Shown here: piece by piece, positions 29,901 to 39,217 of the stretch
How the letters are laid out: the number at the start of each line of letters is the position of its first letter
Numbering within the stretch: the stretch's first letter is position 1
From: Pseudoalteromonas denitrificans DSM 6059
Lineage (GTDB): Bacteria; Pseudomonadota; Gammaproteobacteria; Enterobacterales; Alteromonadaceae
DNA: 64,000 nt
Direction of reading: 5' to 3'
Assembly (NCBI RefSeq): GCF_900112265.1
Contig: NZ_FOLO01000001.1
Location: forward strand, 83,963 to 147,962
Translations under genes and position numbers: made by a program
The notes under the pieces: model-generated
The model's input: only the letters and a program-made list of their open reading frames with translations
Database searches by the model: none
What the model was told of the DNA's origin: nothing

Positions 29901-32900
29901 GATAAAGATAATTTAGTATATTCTTTAATTACATCACCTACTCAGGGAGTGCTAACTGGTGAAGCTCCAAACCTCATATATCAACCAAATGAAAATTATT
30001 TTGGTAATGATAGTTTTACTTTTAAAGTTAATGATGGGACCTTAGATTCGACTGAAGCCACAATATCTATCAACATACTTTCAGTGAATGACGCTCCTGC
30101 TGGAAATGAAAAAACAGTTTTAGCTGCTGAAGATCAAACAACAAATATTGTTTTGACAGGCAGTGATGTTGAAGGAGATGACATTACTTTTGCATTAGTG
30201 ACGAGTACTAAAAATGGCACGTTAACGGGTGATGTGCCTAATTTGGCTTATACACCGTTTGAGAATTACTTTGGCGAAGATAGTTTTTCTTTTGAAGTAA
30301 ATGATGGAAAATTAACTTCAACAATAGTTAATATGCATATTGATGTAAAAGCAGTTAATGATATTCCTGTAGGAGATAAGCAATCTCTTAATGTTCAAGA
30401 AGACACATCTATTTCATTTAAGTTAACTGGTAGTGATATCGATAGCTCTGTTTTAACTTTTAAAGTGATTAAAAATCCGCCTAATGGCATTGTTAGTGGT
30501 CAACCCCCTTATTTAGCTTATACCCCTGATGGTGATTATAACGGTAATGATAGTTTTACTTTTGAAGTGCAAGATGGTTCAGGAAAATCAAAACCTGTAG
30601 TAATTGATGTAACAGTAGAGCCTGTTAATGATGCCCCTTTGGCAATAAACGATACAGTCAGTCGAATAGACTGGCAAGCTGTTAATATTATGGTGCTTAA
30701 TAATGATAGTGATATTGATGGTGATAGCTTAAAAATAGTGGGTGCCAATACAAAAACTGGTTCAGTTACTTGGGTTGATAGCATTTTAACATATACACCT
30801 GCCGCAGGTTTTAATGGTTCTGCTGTTGTTGAGTATCAAATATCTGATGGTTTTGGTGGGTTAGACTCTGCGTTAGTTCTTATTGATATTAACGTGCCTA
30901 GTAGTGAGTTACCAAAAATAACTCCACCAAATGATATTGAAGCAGATGCTTCAGGCTTGTTTACACAGGTTGATATTGGTGTTGCCACAGCAGTAGATAA
31001 AGACGGTAATTCGCTACCTGTTACTTTAGTCGATAACAATACCTTTTTTAAACCAGGTGTGAGTACTGTATTTTGGCAAGCAATAGATGAAAATAATCAA
31101 ACTGTAGTTATAAGCCAAAAAATTAACATGGCTCCATTAATATCTTTATCTAAGGAACAAAAAGCAGTCGAAGGTTTTGCTGTAAAAGTTGACTTGATGC
31201 TTAATGGTTTAGCGCCGCGCTATCCTTTGTCTATCCCCTATAAAGTGAGTGGTACAGCTGAAACTTTTGTTGATCATGATTTAACTAATGGTACTTTAGT
31301 GATTGAGTCTGGCACGCATGGTGAAATTGCATTTAACGTATTTACAGATGAGTTAGCTGAAGAAGATGAAACCGTTATTATTGAGTTAGGAAGTGGTGTT
31401 AATCGCAGTGAGCAATACATTCATACTGTCACTATCAGTGAAAATACCATTTTACCTAAAGTAAGACTCATGGTTGAGCAAAACGCTCAACAAGGCTCAG
31501 TTGTTAATAAACAAACAGGAACTGTGCTTGTTAGTGCAAAAGTGGAACATCCAGATCATGATAAAAAATATCAATATAAGTGGACAAATACCGAGTTATT
31601 ATTAACTGACAATGATGACTCTGAACTTACCTTTAGTTTTGATCCTAGTACGTTAAACATTCAGAATTACCAAGTTAACTTAGAGCTTATAGACCTTGAC
31701 TCACAAAAAACGATAGTAACAAAACAAATTACGATACATTTAGATGAAACTGCTGCGACATTAACTTCTGCGGATACAGATTTAGATGGTATACCTGATA
31801 ATGTCGAAGGTCAGCTGGATAGAGATCAAGATGGTATTGTTGATTACTTAGATGCGATTAATGAATGTAATGTGCTACCTTCTAATATCGCTTCTGTAAC
31901 AAATTTTTTAATTGAAGGTCAAAGTGGGGGATGTTTACGTTTAGGAAATCGCGCTTTCAAAAATCAAATTACAGGTGCACTGATTGAAAATGGTGCAATA
32001 GATGATATTGGCGCTCAAAATACCGGTGGGGTCTATGATTTTATTGTTGAGGGGTTGTCACCTGATGGTCAAAGTTACAAAGTTGTATTTCCTCAACTAA
32101 AACCTATACCAGCTAATGCTTTATATCGTAAACAGGTTGAAAGTGGCGATTGGCAAGATTTTGTATTAACCAGTACTGATAAAGTGTTTTCTACAGCAGG
32201 AGAGTATGGTTATTGCCCTCCTCCAGGTGAAGGGTCGTGGCAGTTAGGTTTAATCTCTGGTTTTTGGTGTGTACAAGTTCAAATATCTGATGGCGGCCCT
32301 AATGATGCTGATCATAAAATAAATGGAACTATTGTTGATCCTAGTGGTGTCGCTGTCATTTTTGATGGAAATCATCAACCTATTGCTGAAGATGATAGCG
32401 CACAAACGCGTATTAATACTGAAATTACAATTGATGTGCTTTTAAATGATAGTGATAGAGATAATGATTTATTGATTATTAATCCTGCAAGTGCAGTATT
32501 GGGTAATGTATCAGTTATTGAAAATAAATTAAATTATAAACCAGCGATTGATTTTGTTGGAACAGAAGTTGTTGTTTATGCTGTCTCTGATGGTAAAGGC
32601 GGTACAGATTTTGCGGAAGTTACCATTGCAGTATCTGCTAATAAAACACCTATTGCTCAAGATGATGCAGCTGATACTTTTAAAGGTGAATCTGTAATCA
32701 TTATTGTTTTATCCAATGATACGGATCCTGATGGTGATAGTTTGAGCTTAGTATCTGCTTCTGCGTCAAATGGTAATGTCGCAATTAATAATGATGGTAG
32801 TTTGACTTACATTCCAAATAGTGAGTTTATTGGAGTTGATGAAATTAGTTATCGCATCAAAGATGTTTTTAATGCTCAAGCTAATGGCATAGTTAAAGTA

Positions 32901-33020
32901 ACGGTTTCTGAAAAAGAAGAGGTTACTCCAGAGTCTGAAAAAAGTGACAGTGGTGGTGCTTTATTTTGGTTATTGATGTTAATTACTTTAATTAAAAGTC
33001 GAAAAGCTTTTAAAATATAA
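26976..33020 (+). CDS. Giant secreted repeat protein (Calx-beta, cadherin-like tandem repeats, choice-of-anchor U, C-terminal sorting signal)
   Basis: A 2014-aa protein. A signal peptide (about 1-28, ending SANA) is followed by an N-terminal Ig-like region, three Calx-beta-like modules (about 135-470), about nine cadherin-like tandem-95 repeats (VNDAPxAxxD...VLxNDxDxDG) to residue about 1310, an HYR-like domain, a further Calx-beta (about 1385-1480), a thrombospondin-3-like calcium segment (DTDLDGIPDNVEGQLDRDQD), a choice-of-anchor-U-type domain (CPPPGEGSW, LISGFWCVQVQISDGGPNDAD), two more tandem-95 repeats, and the tail DSGGALFWLLMLITLIKSRK. That tail (Gly-Gly, hydrophobic helix, basic end) resembles GlyGly-CTERM sorting signals. 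It is probably a calcium-binding surface adhesin or matrix protein. The GTG at 26976 and ATG at 26985 are both possible starts. Confidence 0.88.
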   Translation: MKTMKIMTFIILLAMFICGVSSQSANAAPVISSVTLSNSVHKVGDNVTISIFADQAGLTLVSGSVNGVNLSAFTDTGGGNYTASYIIIDGGNDIATGSDIPVNLILEDASNVQSNNYITPISQTADAIYANLPDINLTVSANSLVENSGSVNVIATLSGSLNNQWPAAITANLTYSGTATVDVDYTKSDSILIPQNNTSSLTSITGRVDNLYDAAVDESVTITLNTVSVGTVGTTNQQTVTIVDAQSAPVVTLSVATNSVSEVGGTSNITATLSNESFQDVVVNLAFSGTAASGAVDYNTPSNSITISGGSLSANAATGISTVNNELIEGNKTIIIDIASVVGGSENGVQQQTITILDDETANVSLSLSVASIAEAAGFTQLTATINKVTFQDVVVSLAYSGTAISGIDYVTPNLTITITQGQTTGSATITAIQDTDEEADESIIIDVTSVTGGVESGIQQQTISILDDDNQTQADVASVNEDNQVLIDVLSNDGGAGNELNPASVTVVTATTHGVTSVNTVNGIVTYTPDENYFGTDTFTYVVTNLRGTISSETAVAITINSVNDAPIAVNDTTSVAEDNTVVISVLSNDTDVDNATEIKSSSLAITTQPEHGQATISNGQISYKANADYNGSDFFGYTVSDVFDAVSNVATVSINVSGSNDAPRTTDDTATIAEDSVITIKVLENDQDIDGTLDITSIALVATPLKGDVQVQLDGSVIYTPNKDFFGLDTFTYTVKDNENALSLATRVNINVTAVNDAPVSANDIVVLKEDVAHTINAIGNDVDVDGAITSILIMQAPTQGSVIVDEATLLLTYTPNANFFGTDTFTYQTADSLDAKSNTATVLLTVETVNDNPLSNNDEAQTDEEVAVSINVLENDQDIDGELVSQSIIIVTPPKFGTTEVHPSGKITYTPQVDYAGEDFFVYQVSDDQGGVASATVLIQVNNINDAPVALNQAIESNEDDALVFELTGTDVDKDNLVYSLITSPTQGVLTGEAPNLIYQPNENYFGNDSFTFKVNDGTLDSTEATISINILSVNDAPAGNEKTVLAAEDQTTNIVLTGSDVEGDDITFALVTSTKNGTLTGDVPNLAYTPFENYFGEDSFSFEVNDGKLTSTIVNMHIDVKAVNDIPVGDKQSLNVQEDTSISFKLTGSDIDSSVLTFKVIKNPPNGIVSGQPPYLAYTPDGDYNGNDSFTFEVQDGSGKSKPVVIDVTVEPVNDAPLAINDTVSRIDWQAVNIMVLNNDSDIDGDSLKIVGANTKTGSVTWVDSILTYTPAAGFNGSAVVEYQISDGFGGLDSALVLIDINVPSSELPKITPPNDIEADASGLFTQVDIGVATAVDKDGNSLPVTLVDNNTFFKPGVSTVFWQAIDENNQTVVISQKINMAPLISLSKEQKAVEGFAVKVDLMLNGLAPRYPLSIPYKVSGTAETFVDHDLTNGTLVIESGTHGEIAFNVFTDELAEEDETVIIELGSGVNRSEQYIHTVTISENTILPKVRLMVEQNAQQGSVVNKQTGTVLVSAKVEHPDHDKKYQYKWTNTELLLTDNDDSELTFSFDPSTLNIQNYQVNLELIDLDSQKTIVTKQITIHLDETAATLTSADTDLDGIPDNVEGQLDRDQDGIVDYLDAINECNVLPSNIASVTNFLIEGQSGGCLRLGNRAFKNQITGALIENGAIDDIGAQNTGGVYDFIVEGLSPDGQSYKVVFPQLKPIPANALYRKQVESGDWQDFVLTSTDKVFSTAGEYGYCPPPGEGSWQLGLISGFWCVQVQISDGGPNDADHKINGTIVDPSGVAVIFDGNHQPIAEDDSAQTRINTEITIDVLLNDSDRDNDLLIINPASAVLGNVSVIENKLNYKPAIDFVGTEVVVYAVSDGKGGTDFAEVTIAVSANKTPIAQDDAADTFKGESVIIIVLSNDTDPDGDSLSLVSASASNGNVAINNDGSLTYIPNSEFIGVDEISYRIKDVFNAQANGIVKVTVSEKEEVTPESEKSDSGGALFWLLMLITLIKSRKAFKI

Positions 33021-33027
33021 TAGAAAT

Positions 33028-33056
33028 AAAAAAGGAGCCATAGGCTCCTTTTTTAT
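33028..33056. terminator. Bidirectional terminator between the repeat protein and suhB
   Basis: AGGAGCC (33033-33039), loop ATA, GGCTCCT (33043-33049), with A- and T-tracts on both sides. It serves both convergent genes. Confidence 0.88.
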
Positions 33057-33073
33057 TATTGATAGTTTTTAAA

Positions 33074-33877
33074 TTAACGTAATAAAGTATCAGTTAAATG
33101 AGGGCGAAGCTCTTTAACTATGGCTTGTGATAGTTTAGGGAAACCACAAACTAAATTACCGCTTTCGTTAAAGTTATTGCCGCCGGCAAAATCCATTAAT
33201 AAACCACCGGCTTCTTTTACAATTAGTTGGCCTGCAATCGTTTCCCAAGGTTTTAAACCTATTGCATAAAAACCATCAACACGCCCTGCTGCAACATAGG
33301 CTAAATCTAGTGCAGTAGAGCCAGCTCTACGCATATCAGCAGTTTGAGTAAATAATGCTTGGAAGCTTTTAGTATAAGCTTCTAAATGATGTTTATGTTT
33401 ATTAGGAAAACTGGTTGCTAGAATAGTCCCCATTAGCTCATTTGCTTTAGATACACGTAAGCGTTTATTATTTAGCTGTGCGCCTTGACCACGAGAAGCT
33501 GTAAATAATTCACCTCTAATTGGATCATAAATAACAGCTTGATCTAAACGACCTTTAATTTTTAATGCGATAGAAACAGCGAAGTGTGGGATGCCTTTTA
33601 CAAAGTTGGCAGTGCCATCAATTGGATCAATAATCCATTGATAATCTGTATTTGAACCTTTATGCTCTCCTAATTCTTCACCAACAATACAATGATCAGG
33701 GTATGATTTTAAAATAGAATCACGGATCACTGCTTCAGCATCTTTATCTATGTTAGTTACAAGGTCATTGCTACCTTTTTGTTGAACTTCAATTTTGTTT
33801 GGCTCTTCGAAAGCACGAACAATAACTTTACCTGCATTACGCGCAGCACGGATCGCAATGTTTAACATAGGATGCAT
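33074..33877 (-). CDS. suhB: Inositol-1-monophosphatase family protein SuhB
   Basis: A magnesium-dependent phosphatase of the FIG superfamily (267 aa), also known in enterics as a partner of rRNA antitermination complexes. It begins MHPMLNIAIRAARNAGK, has the metal site GEELGEH...WIIDPIDGTANFVKG, and ends with LKPWETIAGQLIVKEAGG. The frame is open to 33907, but the ATG at 33877 has AAAGG upstream and gives exactly the E. coli length. It is divergent from trmJ, the usual arrangement. Confidence 0.94.
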   Translation of the reverse strand: MHPMLNIAIRAARNAGKVIVRAFEEPNKIEVQQKGSNDLVTNIDKDAEAVIRDSILKSYPDHCIVGEELGEHKGSNTDYQWIIDPIDGTANFVKGIPHFAVSIALKIKGRLDQAVIYDPIRGELFTASRGQGAQLNNKRLRVSKANELMGTILATSFPNKHKHHLEAYTKSFQALFTQTADMRRAGSTALDLAYVAAGRVDGFYAIGLKPWETIAGQLIVKEAGGLLMDFAGGNNFNESGNLVCGFPKLSQAIVKELRPHLTDTLLR

Positions 33878-34108
33878 AAGAATACCTTTGGTTATGTAAA
33901 AGAACAATTAATCACATAGTGATTTAGCCGCGCTATTTTAGCGACTTTTATTTTAAAGTAAATAGGGTTTTTTGAATTATTATATTGTTTAACAATTAAT
34001 CAATGTTTTATAGAGAGTTGAGATGCAAAAAATCTAATAGCTGACGATGAAATAGACTATATGTTAGAATTTACGTAATTTAATGAAATGTTCGGAATAA
34101 CTTAAATA

Positions 34109-34861
34109 ATGCTTTTAAATGAAGTGAGAGTCGTCTTAGTAAATACATCACATAATGGAAACGTAGGCTCTGCCGCACGAGCAATGAAAACTATGGGGTT
34201 ATCTAAATTATATTTAGTTGACCCTGTTAACGAAATTGACAGTCATGCGTCGGCTTTAGCTGCGGGTGCAACCGATGTATTAGGTAACGCAATTGTTGTT
34301 GATTCTTTAGCTGAAGCTATTGCAGACTGTTCATTAGTAATTGGGACCAGCGCACGTTCTCGTACTTTATCTTGGCCTATGGTTGAGCCTAGAGAGTGTG
34401 GTGAAAAAATGATTGCAGGTGCAAAGTCGGGCCCAGTAGCTTTAGTATTTGGTCGAGAAAATAGTGGCTTATCAAATGAAGAACTACAGCTTTGTAATTA
34501 CCACGTATGCATTCCTGCAAACCCGGAATATAGCTCTCTTAATTTAGCTATGGCGGTTCAAACTTTATGTTATGAAGTTCGTATGGCTTTTTTAGCTGAG
34601 CAGGAAAGAAGTGATGAAGCTAGTGAAAGTTCAAGTGAAGACGAATCGATTTATCCAAGTTCAAAGCAAATGGAATTATTTTATGACCATTTAGAAGATA
34701 CACTTAATGAAACTGGTTTTATTGTTAAGCAACATCCTGGGATAGTGATGACTAAGTTACGTCGTTTATTTAATCGTGCACGCCCTGAAGAAGTAGAACT
34801 GAACATTTTACGCGGTATTTTGTCTTCAATTGGTAAAACAATAAAAAATACTAAAGATTAA
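34109..34861 (+). CDS. trmJ: tRNA (cytidine/uridine-32-2'-O)-methyltransferase
   Basis: A SPOUT-class methyltransferase (250 aa) that methylates the ribose at position 32 of certain tRNAs. Signature parts are [46 protein letters not shown] and [20 protein letters not shown], which form the knot and SAM pocket. The C-terminal about 75 residues are the helical dimer extension. It lies just upstream of cysE and the isc operon, as in many gammaproteobacteria. Confidence 0.95.
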   Translation: MLLNEVRVVLVNTSHNGNVGSAARAMKTMGLSKLYLVDPVNEIDSHASALAAGATDVLGNAIVVDSLAEAIADCSLVIGTSARSRTLSWPMVEPRECGEKMIAGAKSGPVALVFGRENSGLSNEELQLCNYHVCIPANPEYSSLNLAMAVQTLCYEVRMAFLAEQERSDEASESSSEDESIYPSSKQMELFYDHLEDTLNETGFIVKQHPGIVMTKLRRLFNRARPEEVELNILRGILSSIGKTIKNTKD

Positions 34862-34911
34862 ATTTACAGCCATACTCATAAGCATGAATTCCAGTGAATA
34901 TGGGTATGGTG

Positions 34912-35736
34912 ATGTTCAAAAGAATAAAGGAAGATATCAATAGTGTATTTTCAAGAGATCCTGCCGCTCGCACTTTCATAGAGATATTGTTTAACTCCCC
35001 TGGTTTACACGCATTATGGTGGCATAGAGTCACCCATTACTTACATAAATTGCACTTTTTATTTTTAGCGCGTTTTTTATCTACAATTGCGCGATGGTTA
35101 ACTGGGGTTGAAATTCACCCTGGAGCCGAAATCGGTAAACGCTGTTTTATTGATCATGGTATGGGAGTTGTGATTGGCGAAACTGCAGTTATTGGCAATG
35201 ATGTTACTTTATATCATGGTGTAACATTAGGTGGTACCAGCTGGCAGTCAGGTAAGCGACATCCAACATTAGCTGATAATGTGGTAGTGGGTGCGGGAGC
35301 ACAAATTTTAGGCCCTATTGAGATTGGGAAGGGAGCAAAAATAGGTTCAAACTCTGTGGTTGTTAAAAATATTGCACCAAAAGCAACTGTTGTTGGTGTA
35401 CCTGGGCGTGTAATTAATCCTCAAGTAAAAGCTGAATCTAGAGAAACAGCGAATAAACGAAATGAAATTGCTAAAAAATATGGTTTTGATGCTTATGCTA
35501 TATCAGAAGACAATCCAGATCCTGTGGCTAATTCAATTGGAAAAATGTTAGATCATATGCACTTACTTGATAACAAGGTGCAAGAACTTAGCCATGCATT
35601 AACTTTATTGGGTTCAAATGTATCTGAGTCTCAATTGCCAAAAGTAAATATAGAGGTTGATGATTTTTGCCAAGCTGAGAAAAAAGCTAAGCAAGCACGT
35701 TCACAAGCACATCAAAAATTTGACCCTGAAATATAG
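34912..35736 (+). CDS. cysE: Serine O-acetyltransferase
   Basis: Acetylates L-serine from acetyl-CoA, the committed step of cysteine synthesis. The 274-aa protein has a short N-terminal helical part ([20 protein letters not shown]) and the left-handed beta-helix of hexapeptide repeats ([31 protein letters not shown] and [21 protein letters not shown]). The C-terminal extension of about 80 residues is helical. The frame opens at GTG 34894 and has several in-frame ATGs; I use ATG 34912, where homology of the short CysE type begins, though the ribosome site is weak. Its position before iscR fits cysteine supply for Fe-S assembly. Confidence 0.92.
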   Translation: MFKRIKEDINSVFSRDPAARTFIEILFNSPGLHALWWHRVTHYLHKLHFLFLARFLSTIARWLTGVEIHPGAEIGKRCFIDHGMGVVIGETAVIGNDVTLYHGVTLGGTSWQSGKRHPTLADNVVVGAGAQILGPIEIGKGAKIGSNSVVVKNIAPKATVVGVPGRVINPQVKAESRETANKRNEIAKKYGFDAYAISEDNPDPVANSIGKMLDHMHLLDNKVQELSHALTLLGSNVSESQLPKVNIEVDDFCQAEKKAKQARSQAHQKFDPEI

Positions 35737-35753
35737 TAAATTAGAATCGGGAA

Positions 35754-35778
35754 GTACTTGACTAAATTACTCAGGTAT
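35754..35778 (+). promoter_or_regulatory. IscR type-1 box A
   Basis: Matches the 25-bp type-1 IscR consensus (ATASYYGACTRWWWYAGTCRRSTAT) at about 23 of 25 positions. The palindromic halves are TTGACT and ACTCAG. It is the outermost of three boxes upstream of iscR. Confidence 0.7.
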
Positions 35779-35791
35779 TTAAAATGCAAGA

Positions 35792-35816
35792 ATACCCGAC
35801 TTAATTACTCAGGTAT
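35792..35816 (+). promoter_or_regulatory. IscR type-1 box B
   Basis: A second 25-bp match (ATACCCGACT...ACTCAGGTAT) with about two mismatches, 38 bp downstream of box A. Confidence 0.7.
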
Positions 35817-35835
35817 TTACAGGTTTGACAATATA

Positions 35836-35867
35836 ATACTTGACTATGTTAGTCAGGTAATTAAAAT
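35836..35867 (+). promoter_or_regulatory. IscR type-1 box C overlapping the iscR promoter
   Basis: Box C (35836-35860: ATACTTGACT...TAGTCAGGTAA) has the best palindrome of the three. A -35 TTGACT (35840-35845) lies inside it and a -10 TAAAAT (35862-35867) follows after 16 bases. [2Fe-2S]-IscR bound here would block the promoter, the known autorepression. Confidence 0.75.
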
Positions 35868-35905
35868 TCGCCATTCAAAATGTACACTAACACTGGGGGG
35901 CTAGT

Positions 35906-36394
35906 ATGAAATTAACATCTAAGGGCAGATATGCAGTAACTGCAATGCTTGATGTTGCATTACATGCTCAAATTGGCCCTGTATCACTTGCTGATATTTC
36001 AGAACGTCAAGAGATCTCTCTTTCTTATCTTGAGCAACTTTTTGCTCGTCTTAGAAAACATGGCTTAGTTCGCTCTATTAGAGGTCCGGGCGGTGGGTAT
36101 TTATTAGGTAAAGAAGCGAAAGATATTTCAGTTGGTGATGTGATCATTGCTGTTAATGAATCTGTTGATGCCACTAAGTGTCAGGGAAAAGGGGACTGCC
36201 AAGGTGGCTCTAGATGTCTGACACATAACCTTTGGTTAGAATTAAGCAGCAGAATTAAAGAGTTTTTAGATAATATCACTTTAGCGGAACTTGTGACCCA
36301 AGGTGATGTAAAAGAAGTTTCAATGCGTCAAGATTCTCATTTGAGAGATGCCATTGCACAATTAGAAAATATTCAAATTAGCTATCAATTATAA
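35906..36394 (+). CDS. iscR: Fe-S cluster regulator IscR
   Basis: An Rrf2-family winged-helix repressor (162 aa) that senses Fe-S demand by binding a [2Fe-2S] cluster through C92, C98 and C104 with H107 ([17 protein letters not shown]). The DNA-binding helix region is [28 protein letters not shown]. It opens the isc operon behind three IscR boxes, with a GGGGGG ribosome site (35895-35900) six bases before the ATG. Confidence 0.97.
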   Translation: MKLTSKGRYAVTAMLDVALHAQIGPVSLADISERQEISLSYLEQLFARLRKHGLVRSIRGPGGGYLLGKEAKDISVGDVIIAVNESVDATKCQGKGDCQGGSRCLTHNLWLELSSRIKEFLDNITLAELVTQGDVKEVSMRQDSHLRDAIAQLENIQISYQL

Positions 36395-36416
36395 GCAGGA
36401 CCGGAGCAGAAAAGAA

Positions 36417-37637
36417 ATGAAGTTACCAATTTATTTAGATTACGCAGCAACTACACCGGTAGATCCGAGTGTTGCAGAAAAAATGATTGAATGTCTGACT
36501 ATGGATGGCAATTTTGGTAACCCGGCATCTCGCTCTCATCGTTTTGGTTGGCAGGCTGAAGAGTCAGTTGATCAAGCACGTCATGATATCGCCGCATTAA
36601 TAAATGCTGATCCTCGTGAAATTGTTTTAACATCAGGTGCAACTGAGTCTAATAATTTAGCAATTAAAGGTGCTGCAAACTTTTACAGTAAAAGTAAAGG
36701 TAAGCATATCATCACTGTAAAAACAGAGCATAAAGCGGTACTAGATACCTGTCGTGAATTAGAACGTCAAGGTTTTGAAGTAACCTATATGGACGTAGAA
36801 GACAATGGTTTACTTGATTTGCAAAAGTTAGCTGATGCAATGCGCGACGATACAGTACTTGTAAGTGTAATGCATGTAAACAATGAGTTAGGTGTTATTC
36901 AAGATATTGCAACGATTGGTGAAATGTGTCGTGAACGTAAAATTATGTTCCATGTTGATGGCGCTCAAAGCGCAGGTAAAGTAACTATTGATTTGAAAGA
37001 ATTGAAAGTAGACTTTATGTCATTCTCAGCCCATAAAATTTATGGACCTAAAGGTATTGGTGCATTATATGTACGCCGTAAACCGCGTGCTCGCCTAGAA
37101 GCACAAATGCATGGTGGTGGTCATGAGCGTGGTATGCGTTCAGGTACTTTGGCAACACATCAAATTGTAGGTATGGGTGAAGCTTTCCGTATTGCAAAAG
37201 AAAAATTTGAAGATGATCATGCACGTATAACTAAACTGCGCAAACGTTTAATCGATGGCATGTTAAGTGAGCTTGAAGAAGTTTATTTTAATGGTACACC
37301 AGATCAATCAGTACCTGGCATAGTAAACATTAGCTTTAACTATGTTGAAGGCGAGTCATTATTAATGGCTGTTAAAGATATTGCAGTTTCTTCTGGTTCA
37401 GCATGTACATCTGCAAGTTTAGAACCTTCATATGTATTGCGTGCATTAGGCCGTAATGATGAATTAGCGCATAGCTCAATTCGTTTCAGTATCGGTCGTT
37501 TCACCACTGAAGAAGAAATAGATTACACGGTTAAATTATTAAACTCTTCAATTGGAAAATTACGTGATATGTCTCCTCTTTGGGAAATGTTCAAAGATGG
37601 CATAGACTTAGAATCAGTTGAGTGGGCAGCCCACTAA
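36417..37637 (+). CDS. iscS: Cysteine desulfurase IscS
   Basis: A PLP enzyme (406 aa) that takes sulfur from L-cysteine and hands it to IscU. It begins [17 protein letters not shown] and has the PLP-lysine segment [17 protein letters not shown]. The mobile loop [21 protein letters not shown] carries the persulfide cysteine. It lies 22 bases after iscR with GGAG upstream. Confidence 0.97.
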   Translation: MKLPIYLDYAATTPVDPSVAEKMIECLTMDGNFGNPASRSHRFGWQAEESVDQARHDIAALINADPREIVLTSGATESNNLAIKGAANFYSKSKGKHIITVKTEHKAVLDTCRELERQGFEVTYMDVEDNGLLDLQKLADAMRDDTVLVSVMHVNNELGVIQDIATIGEMCRERKIMFHVDGAQSAGKVTIDLKELKVDFMSFSAHKIYGPKGIGALYVRRKPRARLEAQMHGGGHERGMRSGTLATHQIVGMGEAFRIAKEKFEDDHARITKLRKRLIDGMLSELEEVYFNGTPDQSVPGIVNISFNYVEGESLLMAVKDIAVSSGSACTSASLEPSYVLRALGRNDELAHSSIRFSIGRFTTEEEIDYTVKLLNSSIGKLRDMSPLWEMFKDGIDLESVEWAAH

Positions 37638-37740
37638 ACAAATAAAGTTATATTTGCGAGTTAATTAGCTCGCAGTCTCTTTCATAATGTAGCAATGAAG
37701 AAAGCGGCAATGAGATAATAAGGTATTGAGGTAATTAAGC

Positions 37741-38118
37741 ATGGCATATAGTGATAAAGTGTTGGATCACGTTGAAAATCCAAGAAATGTAGGCGCATTT
37801 GATAAAAATGATCCTACTGTAGCAACTGGCATGGTGGGCGCACCTGCTTGTGGCGATGTAATGAAATTGCAACTTAAAATTTCAGATGAAGGTATTATCG
37901 AAGATGCTAAATTCAAAACGTATGGTTGTGGTAGTGCAATCGCATCATCTTCACTCGTAACTGAATGGGTTAAAGGTAAAACTTTAGACCAAGCTGCTGA
38001 AATTAAAAATACAGATATTACAGCTGAGCTAGAATTACCTCCTGTAAAGATCCACTGCTCAATTTTAGCTGAAGATGCAATTAAAGCAGCAATCGAAGAT
38101 TATAAAAACAAGCACTAA
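37741..38118 (+). CDS. iscU: Fe-S cluster scaffold IscU
   Basis: The scaffold (125 aa) on which [2Fe-2S] clusters are built from IscS sulfur. The three ligand cysteines are in PACGDVMKLQ, TYGCGSAIASSS and KIHCSILAEDAI. The HscA-recognition LPPVK motif precedes the last cysteine. Confidence 0.97.
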   Translation: MAYSDKVLDHVENPRNVGAFDKNDPTVATGMVGAPACGDVMKLQLKISDEGIIEDAKFKTYGCGSAIASSSLVTEWVKGKTLDQAAEIKNTDITAELELPPVKIHCSILAEDAIKAAIEDYKNKH

Positions 38119-38160
38119 AATTTAAGCTCTAAAATTAAGTTATAAGGCGAGACAAAAAGT

Positions 38161-38484
38161 ATGGCTATTACAATGACAGACGCAGCAGCTGAACGTGTTA
38201 AATCATTTTTAGATAACCGTGGTAAAGGCATAGGTTTACGCGTTGGCATTAAAACGACTGGTTGTTCGGGCCTCGCCTATGTTTTAGAGTTTGTTGATGA
38301 ACTAACTGAAGGTGATGAAACCTTTGAGCATAATGGTGTAAACGTCATAGTTGATGCTAAAAGCTTAGTTTATATAGATGGCACTGAATTAGATTTTGTA
38401 AAAGAGGGCCTCAATGAAGGTTTTAAGTTTATAAATCCTAATCAAAGTGGCGAATGTGGTTGTGGTGAAAGTTTCACTGTTTAA
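38161..38484 (+). CDS. iscA: A-type Fe-S carrier IscA
   Basis: An A-type carrier (107 aa) that transfers clusters to apoproteins. The three cysteines are in [13 protein letters not shown] and [10 protein letters not shown]. It sits between iscU and hscB in the standard order. Confidence 0.96.
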   Translation: MAITMTDAAAERVKSFLDNRGKGIGLRVGIKTTGCSGLAYVLEFVDELTEGDETFEHNGVNVIVDAKSLVYIDGTELDFVKEGLNEGFKFINPNQSGECGCGESFTV

Positions 38485-38590
38485 TAAAAAGCTGGTTTGG
38501 TACTTTTTGTTATTAAGGCGCTATATTTAGCTGCCGGTGAAAGTTTGTTACTATTTGTTTTATCTCGCTTTTAAATTTAAAACACGTAGT

Positions 38591-38630
38591 AAAAAAAGCC
38601 TCATTTTTGAATTGAGGCTTTGTTGTTTTT
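38591..38630 (+). terminator. Intra-operon hairpin between iscA and hscB
   Basis: AAGCCTCA (38596-38603) / TGAGGCTT (38613-38620), loop of nine, with A7 before and TGTTGTTTTT after. It looks like an attenuating terminator that would lower hscBA-fdx expression relative to iscRSUA. The 171-bp gap it occupies is the largest in the operon. Confidence 0.55.
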
Positions 38631-38655
38631 ATTAGGTTTAAGTTGTAGGTTATTA

Positions 38656-39183
38656 ATGAAGTACTTTGCGCTATTTTCTTTACCAGTTGATTTTAATATT
38701 GATTTGGAATTATTAAATCAGGCCTATTTACAATTACAAAAAGCAGTACATCCTGATAAATATGCCCATAAAAGCAGCGCTGAGCAATTACTTGCAGTTC
38801 AAAAGTCAGCTCAAATAAATGATGCATTACATATTTTAAAGCACCCACTTAAACGTGCTGAATATATGTTATCTGAGCGCGGAATTGACATTAGAGCTGA
38901 ACAACAAACATTACAAGACCCTATGTTTTTAATGCAGCAAATGGAATTACGTGAAGAGCTAGAAGATATAAAAGAAGCAAATGATCCTGACGCCGCAATA
39001 TCTGCATTTGATAAACAAATAAAAAAAATTGATCTTGATTATCATACGCAGCTTAAAACGCTAATAGCGCAAACAGATATAGAACAGCTTCATCGTACGG
39101 CAGATGTGGTGCGTAAACTTAAATTCATTTATAAATTACGTGAAGAATTGGAAAGAGTTGAAGACTCTTTATTTGACGATTAA
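38656..39183 (+). CDS. hscB: J-domain co-chaperone HscB
   Basis: A 175-aa J-type co-chaperone that delivers IscU to HscA. The J domain (about 1-75) contains VHPDKYA (HPD motif), and the C-terminal three-helix domain binds IscU. An open frame reaches 38620, but MKYFALFSLPVDF at 38656 is the family start and has GTAGG upstream. Confidence 0.94.
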   Translation: MKYFALFSLPVDFNIDLELLNQAYLQLQKAVHPDKYAHKSSAEQLLAVQKSAQINDALHILKHPLKRAEYMLSERGIDIRAEQQTLQDPMFLMQQMELREELEDIKEANDPDAAISAFDKQIKKIDLDYHTQLKTLIAQTDIEQLHRTADVVRKLKFIYKLREELERVEDSLFDD

Positions 39184-39217
39184 TTAAACGTAACGACATT
39201 AAAGTGGCAGTATAATT

